34,557 bases of DNA from an uncultured Christensenellaceae bacterium (lineage in GTDB: Bacteria > Bacillota > Clostridia > Christensenellales > Pumilibacteraceae): NCBI GenBank assembly GCA_910588315.1, contig CAJUQF010000003.1, forward strand, positions 17,732 to 52,288, given 5' to 3'. Shown in pieces: positions 15,933-25,136 of this stretch (position 1 is the stretch's first letter; each line of letters begins with the position of its first letter). The notes under the pieces were generated by a model. That model made no database searches, had not been told where the DNA came from, and saw only the letters and a program-made list of their open reading frames with translations. The position numbers and the translations under genes are program-made.

Positions 15933-18900
15933 ATGACGAGACTGAAAAGACTTTTACCGATCCTGCTGGTAATTTCGATAGTGTCGATCGTTTTTGCATG
16001 CGGTTCGGATAACGGCGGAACGAGCGTCGATCGTGCGGCACCCGTTATTACACTTGTCGATCAACCGATATATTACGTCGAAGAACGGGCGGCGATCAAG
16101 CTTGCCTCGGCGACCGACAACGTCGACGGGGACGTGGCGATAATGTTCTCGCTTTATGCGCCGTCGGGCATAGAGGTAGGAACGAGCGGCGGCGTTTTCG
16201 TTCCGCATGAGGTCGGCGAGTACAAGATCGTATTTTTTGCTCGCGACAAGGCAGGCAACGTCGCAGAAAAGCAACAGACATTGACGGTGCTTGCCGCCGA
16301 CGATAAACCGAATATAATGCTTGGCGACTACGAAATTACGGTTGCGGAAGGCGAACTTTTCGTTTTGCCCGAGCATACGCTCGTCGAGCAAGGCAGGAGC
16401 ATAGAAGTATCGGTCGCGGTCAAAGATCCGCGCGGCGAAAACGTAGACGTTGTAGGCGATAAGTTTTTCGTCGATCGCATAGGAATGTACGAAATAGAAT
16501 TTTTCGCTACGTTGTCCGGTGGTTCGAAGATACGAAAAGATATCCGCATAACGTCGCGCTACGGCGAGAAAACGCTGCCCGGCATTGACGGTGTAATAAC
16601 CGACGAAAAGTACGACGGCGTCAAGTTTACCGTTCTCGGCGGAGTCAGAGGACTCGAAAGCATTTATGTCAAAACGGTGCGAACGGAGAGCGGGCTGATA
16701 ATGGCGTTTGACGGCACGTCGGATAAACGTGTTAGTTCCGGCGAGCGTATCGAAATGTTTTTCGCCGCGGACGAGTATGCGCTTGCGCCTGCCGACGGCA
16801 CCAAACGCGTCGATCTGTACGCGGACGGCAAGATCGAGTATTTCGAGTACCGCAACGGCGCTTACAATAAAATTGCTACGCCGGATTACCGCGAACGCGT
16901 CGTCTATGCAGTCAAGCTCGGCGCCGGCACTACGCTCGATATCGGCAACGAAACGGACAACGGCTTTACATCGGAAGTGTTTGTGCCTTACGATTATTTA
17001 GGCGTAAACGTCGACGAAAACATATACATGACGCTCGGCTGTGTGCGCGAAGGCGATAGTAACAATTGGGACGGCTGGAACGAGTTCCCCATATTCGCGG
17101 ACCCGCTCACGCCGTATAAGTATGTGGAATTGCGCCCCGACGGTTACTTGTTCAACGATAACAGGCTGTATCGCGACGCGAGCAAAGTCGACGGCAAAAT
17201 AGACGACGAAAAGTATTCTCTGCCCACTGCGGCGCACGCAAGCACAGAGGGACTCAGAAATCTCGAAAAGGCGAATATATCCATCGCGCGCGACGATAAA
17301 GGCATATACTTTGCGTTTTCTGTAGCGTCAGACAAATACGTCAACGATTTCGACAGAGTGGAAGTTTGTCTCAATGCCGGAGAGCGGACGCGCAATCCCA
17401 ATACTGCGTGTTTGCAATTCTGGGTACAGTCGAACGGCGCGTTGGCGGTGATGAGAGGCAACGGTCGAGCGTACATCGGATTCGATGCGATATCGGTCGT
17501 TCCCGCCGTCGCGACGACTTACGGAAAACATACCACGCCCAACGACAACACCGACGAGGACGACGGATATTTTGCCGAGCTGTATGTGCCGTACGCCATG
17601 TTCGACGAATACACGACGGCAAAAGGCGTTAACGCCGATACGCGGCTCGGTATCACCTTCGGGATATGGCGAGTAAGCGAAAACTATCACGAGTCGCTCG
17701 AGTGGGGCGATGACGGCAACAAGGATTGGGACGGATATTCTCACGGTGCATTTTGCGATCCGCTGTATCCCGATACTTACGCCGTGCTGATGACTGACGG
17801 ACGAATATTGACGCAGAAAGAGATCGTGGATATTATAGGCGAGCCTGCCGATCCGTCGGTGGACGGCGTGCTGTCCGAGAGCTATTGGGACCGCGCAGCG
17901 ACGCTCGATATCGCGCCTAAAGGCGATGCCGATGGCTTGCAAACTAAGCTTTACCGCGACGAGAACGGCTTGCGCGTGGCGTTTACGGGCGAAGTAAAAC
18001 AGTTCACCGCAAAGGATGCCATAGCGTTTTACGTAAGCACTCGCGACAGCTCATATGAACTCGGCGGCATGGAAGGCGTGCCGGATGACGGTTACGAAGT
18101 GTTCGGACAGTATGCAAGCGTATACGATTATTGTTTTCAGATCTGGTTCGATCGCTCGGTCGCCGTTTATCGCGGCAAGTATAAGGATTGGGCGGATAGA
18201 ATAACCGATCTTACTTCAGTATCGCTGGATATAGAAAAGACGGCAAACAGCTATGTGGTCGAAATGTTTGTGCCGTATTCGTTCTTCGCGGCGCCGGACG
18301 GGTTTGTTCCGAGCAAGAACGACACGCTCGGCGTGACCGTGCGGCTTGCGGGCGAGAACAGCCGCGGCAGCGTCGTGTGGAACAATCTGCACTATGCCGG
18401 TATTTACGCCGACAGCGAAAGTCCTGCAAGCTATGTTCGGATCGATAAAGACAACAAGCTTTTCGCGTCGACGAAAAATCAAACCGAAGTACGTATCGAC
18501 GGCGAATTTACCGACGACGTTTATGCCGGCGCTCACGCGGAAGTTATCGGCGGACAATCGTTCGTAAAACTTTATCGCGGCGAAATCGGACTTTACGGCA
18601 GATTGAATTTCGCGGATAAGAACAGTGTGTCGTTAGTTATAAGCACGATAGATCACGGACTCGGTAAGCCGTACGTATACGATTATCGCATAACGGTATA
18701 TCGCGACGGCAGAATAGAAAGTTCGTACGGCAATTCGCACGGGTTCTACGATCCGACGCTTTATGTTATGTATTGCACTCCGCGCGCGGTCGTATCGGGC
18801 GGCGAGGCGGAACTGTTTGTTCCATACGATTATTTGTCGCGTTACAACACGACCGACAGTTACACCGAAAAAGGCTATATGTGCATTACGAGCGCAAGTA

Positions 18901-19025
18901 CGTTAAGGCTTGCCGCGGCGTTCGGCGACGGTACGGACGGTACGTGCGTATACAACGGCAACGGCGTCGGGTTCGATTTGTTCGACCCGTCGACATATCG
19001 CATTTTCGCGACGAAGGAGAATTGA
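15933..19025 (+). CDS. Surface lipoprotein with two Ig-like domains and four CBM9-like repeats
   Basis: 1030 residues; GGAG at 15924-15927 supports the start. The signal peptide ends in VFAC, with C23 lipidated and a glycine-rich linker behind it. Two bacterial Ig-like domains follow (about 33-118, with TDNVDGDV and FFARDKAGNVAE, and about 120-205). Four CBM9-like domains then begin near residues 214, 417, 640 and 853. Each opens with a (V/I)DG-x-(I/L/F)-x-(D/E)-x-x-Y/W motif and contains an FVPYDYL- or YVPYAMF-type strand. The first two also share GxWDGWNEF- or KDWDGYSH-like stretches. CBM9 domains bind sugars, often chain ends. No catalytic residues are visible. It is the first gene of the operon, one base from the GH36-like gene, so it probably presents glycan to that enzyme (inference). 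Confidence 0.82.
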   Translation: MTRLKRLLPILLVISIVSIVFACGSDNGGTSVDRAAPVITLVDQPIYYVEERAAIKLASATDNVDGDVAIMFSLYAPSGIEVGTSGGVFVPHEVGEYKIVFFARDKAGNVAEKQQTLTVLAADDKPNIMLGDYEITVAEGELFVLPEHTLVEQGRSIEVSVAVKDPRGENVDVVGDKFFVDRIGMYEIEFFATLSGGSKIRKDIRITSRYGEKTLPGIDGVITDEKYDGVKFTVLGGVRGLESIYVKTVRTESGLIMAFDGTSDKRVSSGERIEMFFAADEYALAPADGTKRVDLYADGKIEYFEYRNGAYNKIATPDYRERVVYAVKLGAGTTLDIGNETDNGFTSEVFVPYDYLGVNVDENIYMTLGCVREGDSNNWDGWNEFPIFADPLTPYKYVELRPDGYLFNDNRLYRDASKVDGKIDDEKYSLPTAAHASTEGLRNLEKANISIARDDKGIYFAFSVASDKYVNDFDRVEVCLNAGERTRNPNTACLQFWVQSNGALAVMRGNGRAYIGFDAISVVPAVATTYGKHTTPNDNTDEDDGYFAELYVPYAMFDEYTTAKGVNADTRLGITFGIWRVSENYHESLEWGDDGNKDWDGYSHGAFCDPLYPDTYAVLMTDGRILTQKEIVDIIGEPADPSVDGVLSESYWDRAATLDIAPKGDADGLQTKLYRDENGLRVAFTGEVKQFTAKDAIAFYVSTRDSSYELGGMEGVPDDGYEVFGQYASVYDYCFQIWFDRSVAVYRGKYKDWADRITDLTSVSLDIEKTANSYVVEMFVPYSFFAAPDGFVPSKNDTLGVTVRLAGENSRGSVVWNNLHYAGIYADSESPASYVRIDKDNKLFASTKNQTEVRIDGEFTDDVYAGAHAEVIGGQSFVKLYRGEIGLYGRLNFADKNSVSLVISTIDHGLGKPYVYDYRITVYRDGRIESSYGNSHGFYDPTLYVMYCTPRAVVSGGEAELFVPYDYLSRYNTTDSYTEKGYMCITSASTLRLAAAFGDGTDGTCVYNGNGVGFDLFDPSTYRIFATKEN

Positions 19026-19026
19026 A

Positions 19027-22000
19027 ATGACCGGATTGAAAAGAACGTGTTATGCGCTTTTTGCTGCGGTCGCGATAATTATCGCGGCGCTTTGCATGGC
19101 GTTTATAGACTATTCGGAAAGGAAGCCGCAAGCGGAGGGCGTGACTGCCGACGCCGCGGCATATACGCTTATCACGGAATTGCCGTACACGGTCGCATCG
19201 GCGTCCGGTGAAGTAAAAGTATCGGAGAATAAGAATGCGGCAAACGGCGGCGCGCTCGCGCTCGGTCCCGTCAACAATATCAAAAAATACAAAAACGGCA
19301 TTTCGTTCAAAACCGTTTCCGAAAGTTCGCCGGTGATCGTTATCATACCTATCGGCAGTACGCACGAATTCGATATATTCACGACCGAATACGGCGTGGA
19401 CAGAGCAAGCTCGGGCAGCGCGCGGTTCGTGTTCTGTTCGGACGGCGTTAAGAAATCAGATGCGACGCTCGGCGTCGACGGATTCCAGAAAACGTTCGAA
19501 ACGTCTGTAAAAGAAGTTAAGAAGATAACGATAGACGTGTACGGCAAAGCGGGGACGACTGTCACGTTTGGCTGCGCATGCCTGTATGAAAGTTCGCCCA
19601 ATGCCGTATCCATGCTCACGGAAAACGTGACGCTCGGCGGCTGGCCCGCGCCGCTTTCGCGCAATGCCAACTTTTACGGCGACGGGCTTAAGATCGCGGA
19701 TAAGTCGTACGCTTACGGTTTTTGCGTAAACAGCATAGCGCGATTCGATACGGTCATCGACGGTGAATATAAGTTTTTCGCCGCCGACGTCGGTATAGAC
19801 GAGGGTATAGCGTCCGGATTGCAAAGCGGTTCGATTACGATAAAAGCCGACGTGCTGGACGGCAGCGGTAAAACTTTACGTACCGTTTCGACGCCCGTGC
19901 TTTACGACTATATGAAGCCGTATCGGTTAATACTCAATGTGGAAGACGGTGCGCGCATTCGCTTTAATATAGGCGACGGTGGCGACGGCATAACGAACGA
20001 TATGACAGTCATCGGCGGTCCCGTGTTTATGAATACTCTGGGCAGCGACAGCGTGTATGTTTCCGAATTGAAGATAAAAGAGTTTTCAATCGGCGACGGC
20101 AAACCGGGTATAAACAAGAAAGCGGACGGCTCGGCGCTCGATTACGAGATAAAAGGCGATGCGTTTTCTTTTTCTCACGGACTCGGTTTGAATTTTAAGC
20201 CGGGCGATCATACCGATTATCTTAAAGCGCCTGCTTCCGAAAATTACTCTTTCGTCAAATACGATATATCCGCGCTCGGCGCTAAGCACATAGACGGACT
20301 TGCGGTCATGGCGGCAGGCGGCGGCGCATACGTCGAGATTTACGCCGATGGAACGAAAATTCTTGCTGCAACGGAAGTAACGCCTGTCAATGCAGGCGGC
20401 GTACCCGTGCGAATATCCGCGGCGCTTCCCAAAGACGCGGCGGAAGTCGAGATAAGACTTATCGCAAAAAACAAACTCGAAACGGCATGCGCCGAGCTTG
20501 TCGATCTGAAACTCGTCGGCTCCGATTTTACGGCGTTGTCGGAAACCCTGCCTAAAGACAGCGGATACTCTTACGGATATAACTTTTCGCCGTTCGGCGG
20601 GCCGCTTTCGATCGCGACGGGCGGCGAAAAATATAACGTTTCCGGCGGTATCTCCATAGTGTCGGGCGGCGCCGTCACTTTTCCCGTGTCGGGTGATGTG
20701 AATACGCTGACGGCTACTATCGGCGCATTGGAAGGTTATGCGGGTTCGGCAACGTACGGCGTGTACGTCGAATATGCCGACGGGACAAACAAGACTTACA
20801 CGTCGCCTTCGATAAATCGCGACAACTCGCCGTATGCGCTTTCCTGGTACTTCGGCGATAACGCAAAGACGATCACGCTGTCGGTGAACGGCAGGGACGG
20901 CGTAGTGGGTGTTTTCGGCGATGCGGCGTTTATATCCACGTCGTACGGCGCTGTGGAGCGCGTCGCCGATCTCGAGTGGTCGGGGTCTGCGAGCGGTTGG
21001 GGAACTGTCAACGTCGATAAGGACGTTATGGGCTATCCCATAGAAATAAACGGCACGACGTACTCTCGCGGCATTTCCATGCATGCGTTTTCCGATCCGA
21101 GTAAGTACGCTTACGTATCGGCGAGCGTCCCCGCGGGACTCGGATATACGGTGTTTTCTGCGAAAATAGGAGTCAGCCGCGACGTCGAGAACAACGGTAC
21201 CGCAGGCAGCGTCAAGTTCTACGTGGAAGGCGACGGCAAACGGCTGTATGCATCCAATCTGATGCGCGTCAGCGACGACGCCAAGCTTATCGTCGTCGAT
21301 ATAACGGGCGTCAGCGATCTTAAGCTCATGGTCGACAACGGTGAAGGAAGTTACGAATGCGACTTTGCCGCGTGGGTGGATCCGGTGGTCGCACGTTCGG
21401 CAAAAGATCTGACCGACACGCTTGTTCTCGATAGTCCGATAGACGACCAGTCGGTCGTTATGTCGGGATCGAACGGGTTCAAGCTGTCCGGCATGCTGCT
21501 CGGAAAAAACAATAACGCGGAAATTTTCGTTAACGGCAAGAGCGTAGGAGTTGCAACCGCCGACGGAATGGGCGCGTTCGAAAAAGCGATAACCGTAGAC
21601 GGCTACGGCAAGAACGTCGTGCGCGTGCAGGCGGGTGAACTGTATGCCGAAAAGAATATCTTTATCGCCGAGCCTTTGCAAGACGCAAAGACTTACGAGA
21701 TGTCTACCGCGTCGACGCGCGTAGTGTTTACTCCTGCCGTAAACGGCATTATCGTCAATGACATAACGCGTGTCGGCGGACATAAGTGGCTTGACGGCGC
21801 GTCGTTTATACGGTTTCCTGACGAGGTGCGTGCAGGCGGTGAAACGGGCGAGACCGTAAAACTCGATTGGAAGTTCGTCAAATGCACTTACGACGAACGT
21901 GACTTTACGTCGAAAAAGATAGACGTGTTCGGCAACGACTATGTCGGCAAATATATGACGTATACGCTCGAATACACTGCTGCCGGCGGCAAGTATAAAC

Positions 22001-25000
22001 TTATTTCGCTGTGGTCGGCATATTCGAATTTTTACGGTCCGGTTTCGCATTCCATGCAGCTTGTCAATAACAGCGGCATGGGCATGTACGTCGATACGGC
22101 GGACAGTCTGACAGTGTCTTTGTCCAAACCGAAGAGCAAAGACCTTACCGTGTCGTATGCGTATAAAGGCGCGATGTATCAAACCGCTTACGGGTATCGG
22201 CTCGATACGGTGACTGAAGGCTATGATATGGAAGTGTTCTGCTCTACCGATTACAACAACGGTATGCAGATAGATGCCGGATACATGCCGTGGACGTCGT
22301 TGCATGCCGGAACGGAAGGATTGAATATCGGCGTAGTATGGTCGGACTGCCGTGCGCACGTTTACGGTACGACGGACGGTGCGTACGTAAAAGCCGGACT
22401 TCGTCCGAGATTCAAAACCGTAATACCGGCAGGCGAAAAGTATCTCATTCCCGAAACTTTTATCGACGCGTATTCGGGCAGTATAGACGACGGATCGAAT
22501 CAGCTAAAAAAGTGGCTGTTCGCGTTCAGTATGCCGGAGGTCAACAGACTTGACGACGATCTGCCGTCGTTCAGTTTCAACCTTTGGGAGTTATTGGATC
22601 AGGAACGTCGGTCGTGGCGTATGAGCGACGCCAAGTTTTACGCGGGCGTACACCAACTTTCGCAAATGGGTGTGGAAGAGATAACGATAGACACGTATTG
22701 GTGGAAAGATATAGGCGATTGGCGCGGCGTACATGAAAAATGGCAGAGCGCTATGTCGTATTCGTCCAACTATGTACATTCGCTCGGCATGAACTTCACG
22801 ATATATATGCAGGCGGGCAACGGCAGTTCCACGCACTCGGACGCACTGACCGCAGCCGGAATTAACGGCAACCCCGATTGGTTCGCACGCGGTGACAATG
22901 TGTTTTGGGACGAAGTTTGCCTGGCAGATCCGGACGCATACGAATATCTCGGCAAGTATCTTAAGAATTATTTTATGGAAAACGGACTCGACGGCATGAG
23001 AACGGATTTCGGATATTTGATCGGGTACTGCGCAAAGGATACTCACGCGCATATCGATACGCGGGCGGACGTAGGGTATTGGACGTCGGTAAATTGGTAC
23101 AAACTGCTCGACGAGATGTACGAGCTTTTCCCCGTGCCGACCGATCTCAACGACGGTACCGAGGTGCATTACTTTAAATGGGAAAACTGTAACTGCGGCG
23201 GCACGCACAAGGATTTTGCGAGTATGAAAAGAGCTACGCGCGTGCAGACGACAGACGCGTTCGATCCGCTCAATGTCAGACGCAGCTTTTACGATGCGAG
23301 CTATATTTTCCCGTCTATGCAGTTGATGCTTTGGATGAACGACTACATGTACAATCCCGACGGTCCGTATCCAAACGACAATTACAGATTTTGGTCGCAG
23401 CTTTTCGGCTCGCCGTGTCCCATGATAAGCATGCCGTCCGACATGTCGCCGGAGATGTACGTGTCGCTCGTAAACTCTATAAAGATATATAAGAATTGGA
23501 TGCGCGAGCTTGTCAAGTACGGCGATCTGCATCACATTCTGCCGCGTGCCGACGGCATTAATTGGGACGGCATGCAATACTTCCTGCCCGATACCGGCAA
23601 AGGCGCGGCGATAGTATTCAAGCCCGATCCGGACGGTACGGTCGACGATACGATAACGCTTAACTTCGACGGCATTTCACCCGACAAGTATTATTACGTG
23701 TGGTCGGAAGAAGGTTATATCCCGTTCAAAACATATAAAGGCAGCGAGCTTATAGAAGGACTCGAGCTTACTATAGAAGGCAGCTACGGCGCAGAGATAA
23801 TATATTTTATCGACACCGAAGCACAGGACGCGGCGTTCGTTACGCGCAAGCCCGATTCGTTTACTGTGAGCGCGGACGTAAGAGCGGACCGTGTGGAGCT
23901 TAGCGTAGATACGGCGGATAATGCCGACTATTATCTGTTTAAACTCACGACGAGCGGCGATGTCGTGTATTCGTTCATAGCCGACGAAGAAGGCGCAATG
24001 TGCAATGTTTTGCGCGGACTCGGCGCGGGCGATTACGAAATGGAAGTTACAGCTTACAACCGTTTCGGTACGCTTAAAACACAAACGAGCTTTACCGTAA
24101 CATCGGCACAGGAATTTTCGGGCGCGCTCGAAGTGGACGGCGCGGACGACGGCGAGGCTATTATCGACGGTGAAAGGTACGTCGGCGGCGCCACGCTCGA
24201 CCTTACCGATAAAACGTTTGAAGTCGCGGTGACGCGCACCGTGTCCGTTTCGACGGCGGGAAGAGACAGCGTTAAACTGCGCCTGTCGCTCGACGGCATG
24301 GATAAGGCTATGGCGGTAAAGCTTTCGTTCTACGGCGTTAAAGGCGCGTCGCGCACGCTTATCGACACAAAGACCGTGAGCGCGGGCGAAAAGTTTACGG
24401 ACGTTACCGTGACCGTGACGGGCTATGACAAGCTCGAGATCGACGCGGAAAACGTATCGCCCGACGTATATATACAGTCGGCGGTCGGTTACGGCAGGAC
24501 TGGACTGTACGGCGGCAGACTTTCGACCGATTACGAGTTCGAATTCGACGTTAGTGTATTACGGAACGGGCTTAACGAGACTTTCCCCAGAGCCGGCGGT
24601 TTCGCGGCGTATATCGACGATAACAACTTTGCGGCGATTTATATCGATGCGTACTATTCCAATATAGTCGTTTACGAGCGACGCGGCACGCAGTCGAGCG
24701 ACGTCACGACCAAGATCAAAATGTCCGACGACTTCGACTATTACGCCGAACACAGGATAAAAGCCGTACGCGTCGGCAGGACGTTTACGTATTACGTCGA
24801 CGGCATACGCATAGCTACGCGGATTCTCGATATAGGCGCGTCAAAGGTCGCGCTCATAACCGAGGACGCGCAGGCGCGGTTCGCAAACGTTGTGCGCAAA
24901 ATCGGCGGTACACCGGAAAGTATCGCATGGAGCGCATACGATACAAACGTTAATATCAACGGTCAAAAAGTATACGGCACAAAAGTAACGAAAGGCGTTT

Positions 25001-25041
25001 GGAAACGCCCGGAAGTTATACTCAAACTCGTCGCGTATTGA
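19027..25041 (+). CDS. Large secreted or membrane-anchored multidomain GH36-like (clan GH-D) alpha-galactosidase
   Basis: The start is ATG 19027, after AAGGAG at 19014-19019, which lies inside the end of the previous gene. The product has 2004 residues. An N-terminal hydrophobic segment (8-27) acts as signal or anchor, and there is no valid lipobox. NPCBM-like and other beta-sandwich modules occupy about 200-345, 360-510, 515-640 and 648-790 (the last a clear NPCBM: GWGTV, GTTYSRGISMH). An Ig-like module follows (797-885), then the GH36 N-terminal supersandwich (890-1175) and a TIM barrel (1179-1520). The nucleophile is probably D1327 in GMRTDFGY. E1386 in WENCNCGG and D1410 in TTDAFDP match the GH36 ENC-GGG...SDNTDP region, D1410 being the acid/base. 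FN3 (about 1608-1695) and concanavalin-like (1820-1985) modules end the protein. It likely releases terminal alpha-galactose or alpha-N-acetylgalactosamine outside the cell. Confidence 0.8.
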   Translation: MTGLKRTCYALFAAVAIIIAALCMAFIDYSERKPQAEGVTADAAAYTLITELPYTVASASGEVKVSENKNAANGGALALGPVNNIKKYKNGISFKTVSESSPVIVIIPIGSTHEFDIFTTEYGVDRASSGSARFVFCSDGVKKSDATLGVDGFQKTFETSVKEVKKITIDVYGKAGTTVTFGCACLYESSPNAVSMLTENVTLGGWPAPLSRNANFYGDGLKIADKSYAYGFCVNSIARFDTVIDGEYKFFAADVGIDEGIASGLQSGSITIKADVLDGSGKTLRTVSTPVLYDYMKPYRLILNVEDGARIRFNIGDGGDGITNDMTVIGGPVFMNTLGSDSVYVSELKIKEFSIGDGKPGINKKADGSALDYEIKGDAFSFSHGLGLNFKPGDHTDYLKAPASENYSFVKYDISALGAKHIDGLAVMAAGGGAYVEIYADGTKILAATEVTPVNAGGVPVRISAALPKDAAEVEIRLIAKNKLETACAELVDLKLVGSDFTALSETLPKDSGYSYGYNFSPFGGPLSIATGGEKYNVSGGISIVSGGAVTFPVSGDVNTLTATIGALEGYAGSATYGVYVEYADGTNKTYTSPSINRDNSPYALSWYFGDNAKTITLSVNGRDGVVGVFGDAAFISTSYGAVERVADLEWSGSASGWGTVNVDKDVMGYPIEINGTTYSRGISMHAFSDPSKYAYVSASVPAGLGYTVFSAKIGVSRDVENNGTAGSVKFYVEGDGKRLYASNLMRVSDDAKLIVVDITGVSDLKLMVDNGEGSYECDFAAWVDPVVARSAKDLTDTLVLDSPIDDQSVVMSGSNGFKLSGMLLGKNNNAEIFVNGKSVGVATADGMGAFEKAITVDGYGKNVVRVQAGELYAEKNIFIAEPLQDAKTYEMSTASTRVVFTPAVNGIIVNDITRVGGHKWLDGASFIRFPDEVRAGGETGETVKLDWKFVKCTYDERDFTSKKIDVFGNDYVGKYMTYTLEYTAAGGKYKLISLWSAYSNFYGPVSHSMQLVNNSGMGMYVDTADSLTVSLSKPKSKDLTVSYAYKGAMYQTAYGYRLDTVTEGYDMEVFCSTDYNNGMQIDAGYMPWTSLHAGTEGLNIGVVWSDCRAHVYGTTDGAYVKAGLRPRFKTVIPAGEKYLIPETFIDAYSGSIDDGSNQLKKWLFAFSMPEVNRLDDDLPSFSFNLWELLDQERRSWRMSDAKFYAGVHQLSQMGVEEITIDTYWWKDIGDWRGVHEKWQSAMSYSSNYVHSLGMNFTIYMQAGNGSSTHSDALTAAGINGNPDWFARGDNVFWDEVCLADPDAYEYLGKYLKNYFMENGLDGMRTDFGYLIGYCAKDTHAHIDTRADVGYWTSVNWYKLLDEMYELFPVPTDLNDGTEVHYFKWENCNCGGTHKDFASMKRATRVQTTDAFDPLNVRRSFYDASYIFPSMQLMLWMNDYMYNPDGPYPNDNYRFWSQLFGSPCPMISMPSDMSPEMYVSLVNSIKIYKNWMRELVKYGDLHHILPRADGINWDGMQYFLPDTGKGAAIVFKPDPDGTVDDTITLNFDGISPDKYYYVWSEEGYIPFKTYKGSELIEGLELTIEGSYGAEIIYFIDTEAQDAAFVTRKPDSFTVSADVRADRVELSVDTADNADYYLFKLTTSGDVVYSFIADEEGAMCNVLRGLGAGDYEMEVTAYNRFGTLKTQTSFTVTSAQEFSGALEVDGADDGEAIIDGERYVGGATLDLTDKTFEVAVTRTVSVSTAGRDSVKLRLSLDGMDKAMAVKLSFYGVKGASRTLIDTKTVSAGEKFTDVTVTVTGYDKLEIDAENVSPDVYIQSAVGYGRTGLYGGRLSTDYEFEFDVSVLRNGLNETFPRAGGFAAYIDDNNFAAIYIDAYYSNIVVYERRGTQSSDVTTKIKMSDDFDYYAEHRIKAVRVGRTFTYYVDGIRIATRILDIGASKVALITEDAQARFANVVRKIGGTPESIAWSAYDTNVNINGQKVYGTKVTKGVWKRPEVILKLVAY

Positions 25042-25079
25042 TGCTTGCGGCGGTAAAAATAACATTATCGCAGATACCG

Positions 25080-25103
25080 GAGTATCTCTATAGAGATAAA
25101 CTC
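25080..25103. promoter_or_regulatory. Inverted repeat in the 95-bp gap before the anchored NPCBM protein
   Basis: GAGT and ACTC flank the perfect 14-bp palindrome ATCTCTATAGAGAT (25084-25097), with AA on one side only. It lies 23 bp before the ribosome binding site of the next gene. As RNA it would be a short hairpin with almost no loop, so a dimeric protein site or an mRNA processing/stability element is more likely. No T-run follows, so it is not a terminator. Confidence 0.4.
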
Positions 25104-25136
25104 TAAACCCGACATAAGCCATAATAGGAGAAAATC

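Noticed and set aside
18910..19026. Upstream extension of the GH36-like frame into the preceding lipoprotein gene
   Set aside because: The added 39 residues are arginine-rich and out of character; AAGGAG and a hydrophobic N-terminus place the start at 19027.
19027..19130. Lipoprotein lipobox in the GH36-like protein (AALC)
   Set aside because: Leucine directly before the cysteine is not accepted at the -1 position; the segment is better read as a Sec signal or membrane anchor.
20086..22359. Long minus-strand open frame (757 codons) opposite the GH36-like gene
   Set aside because: The product is arginine/histidine-rich with no domain pattern, typical of the antisense of a GC-richer coding strand; the plus strand has clear motifs and a ribosome site.
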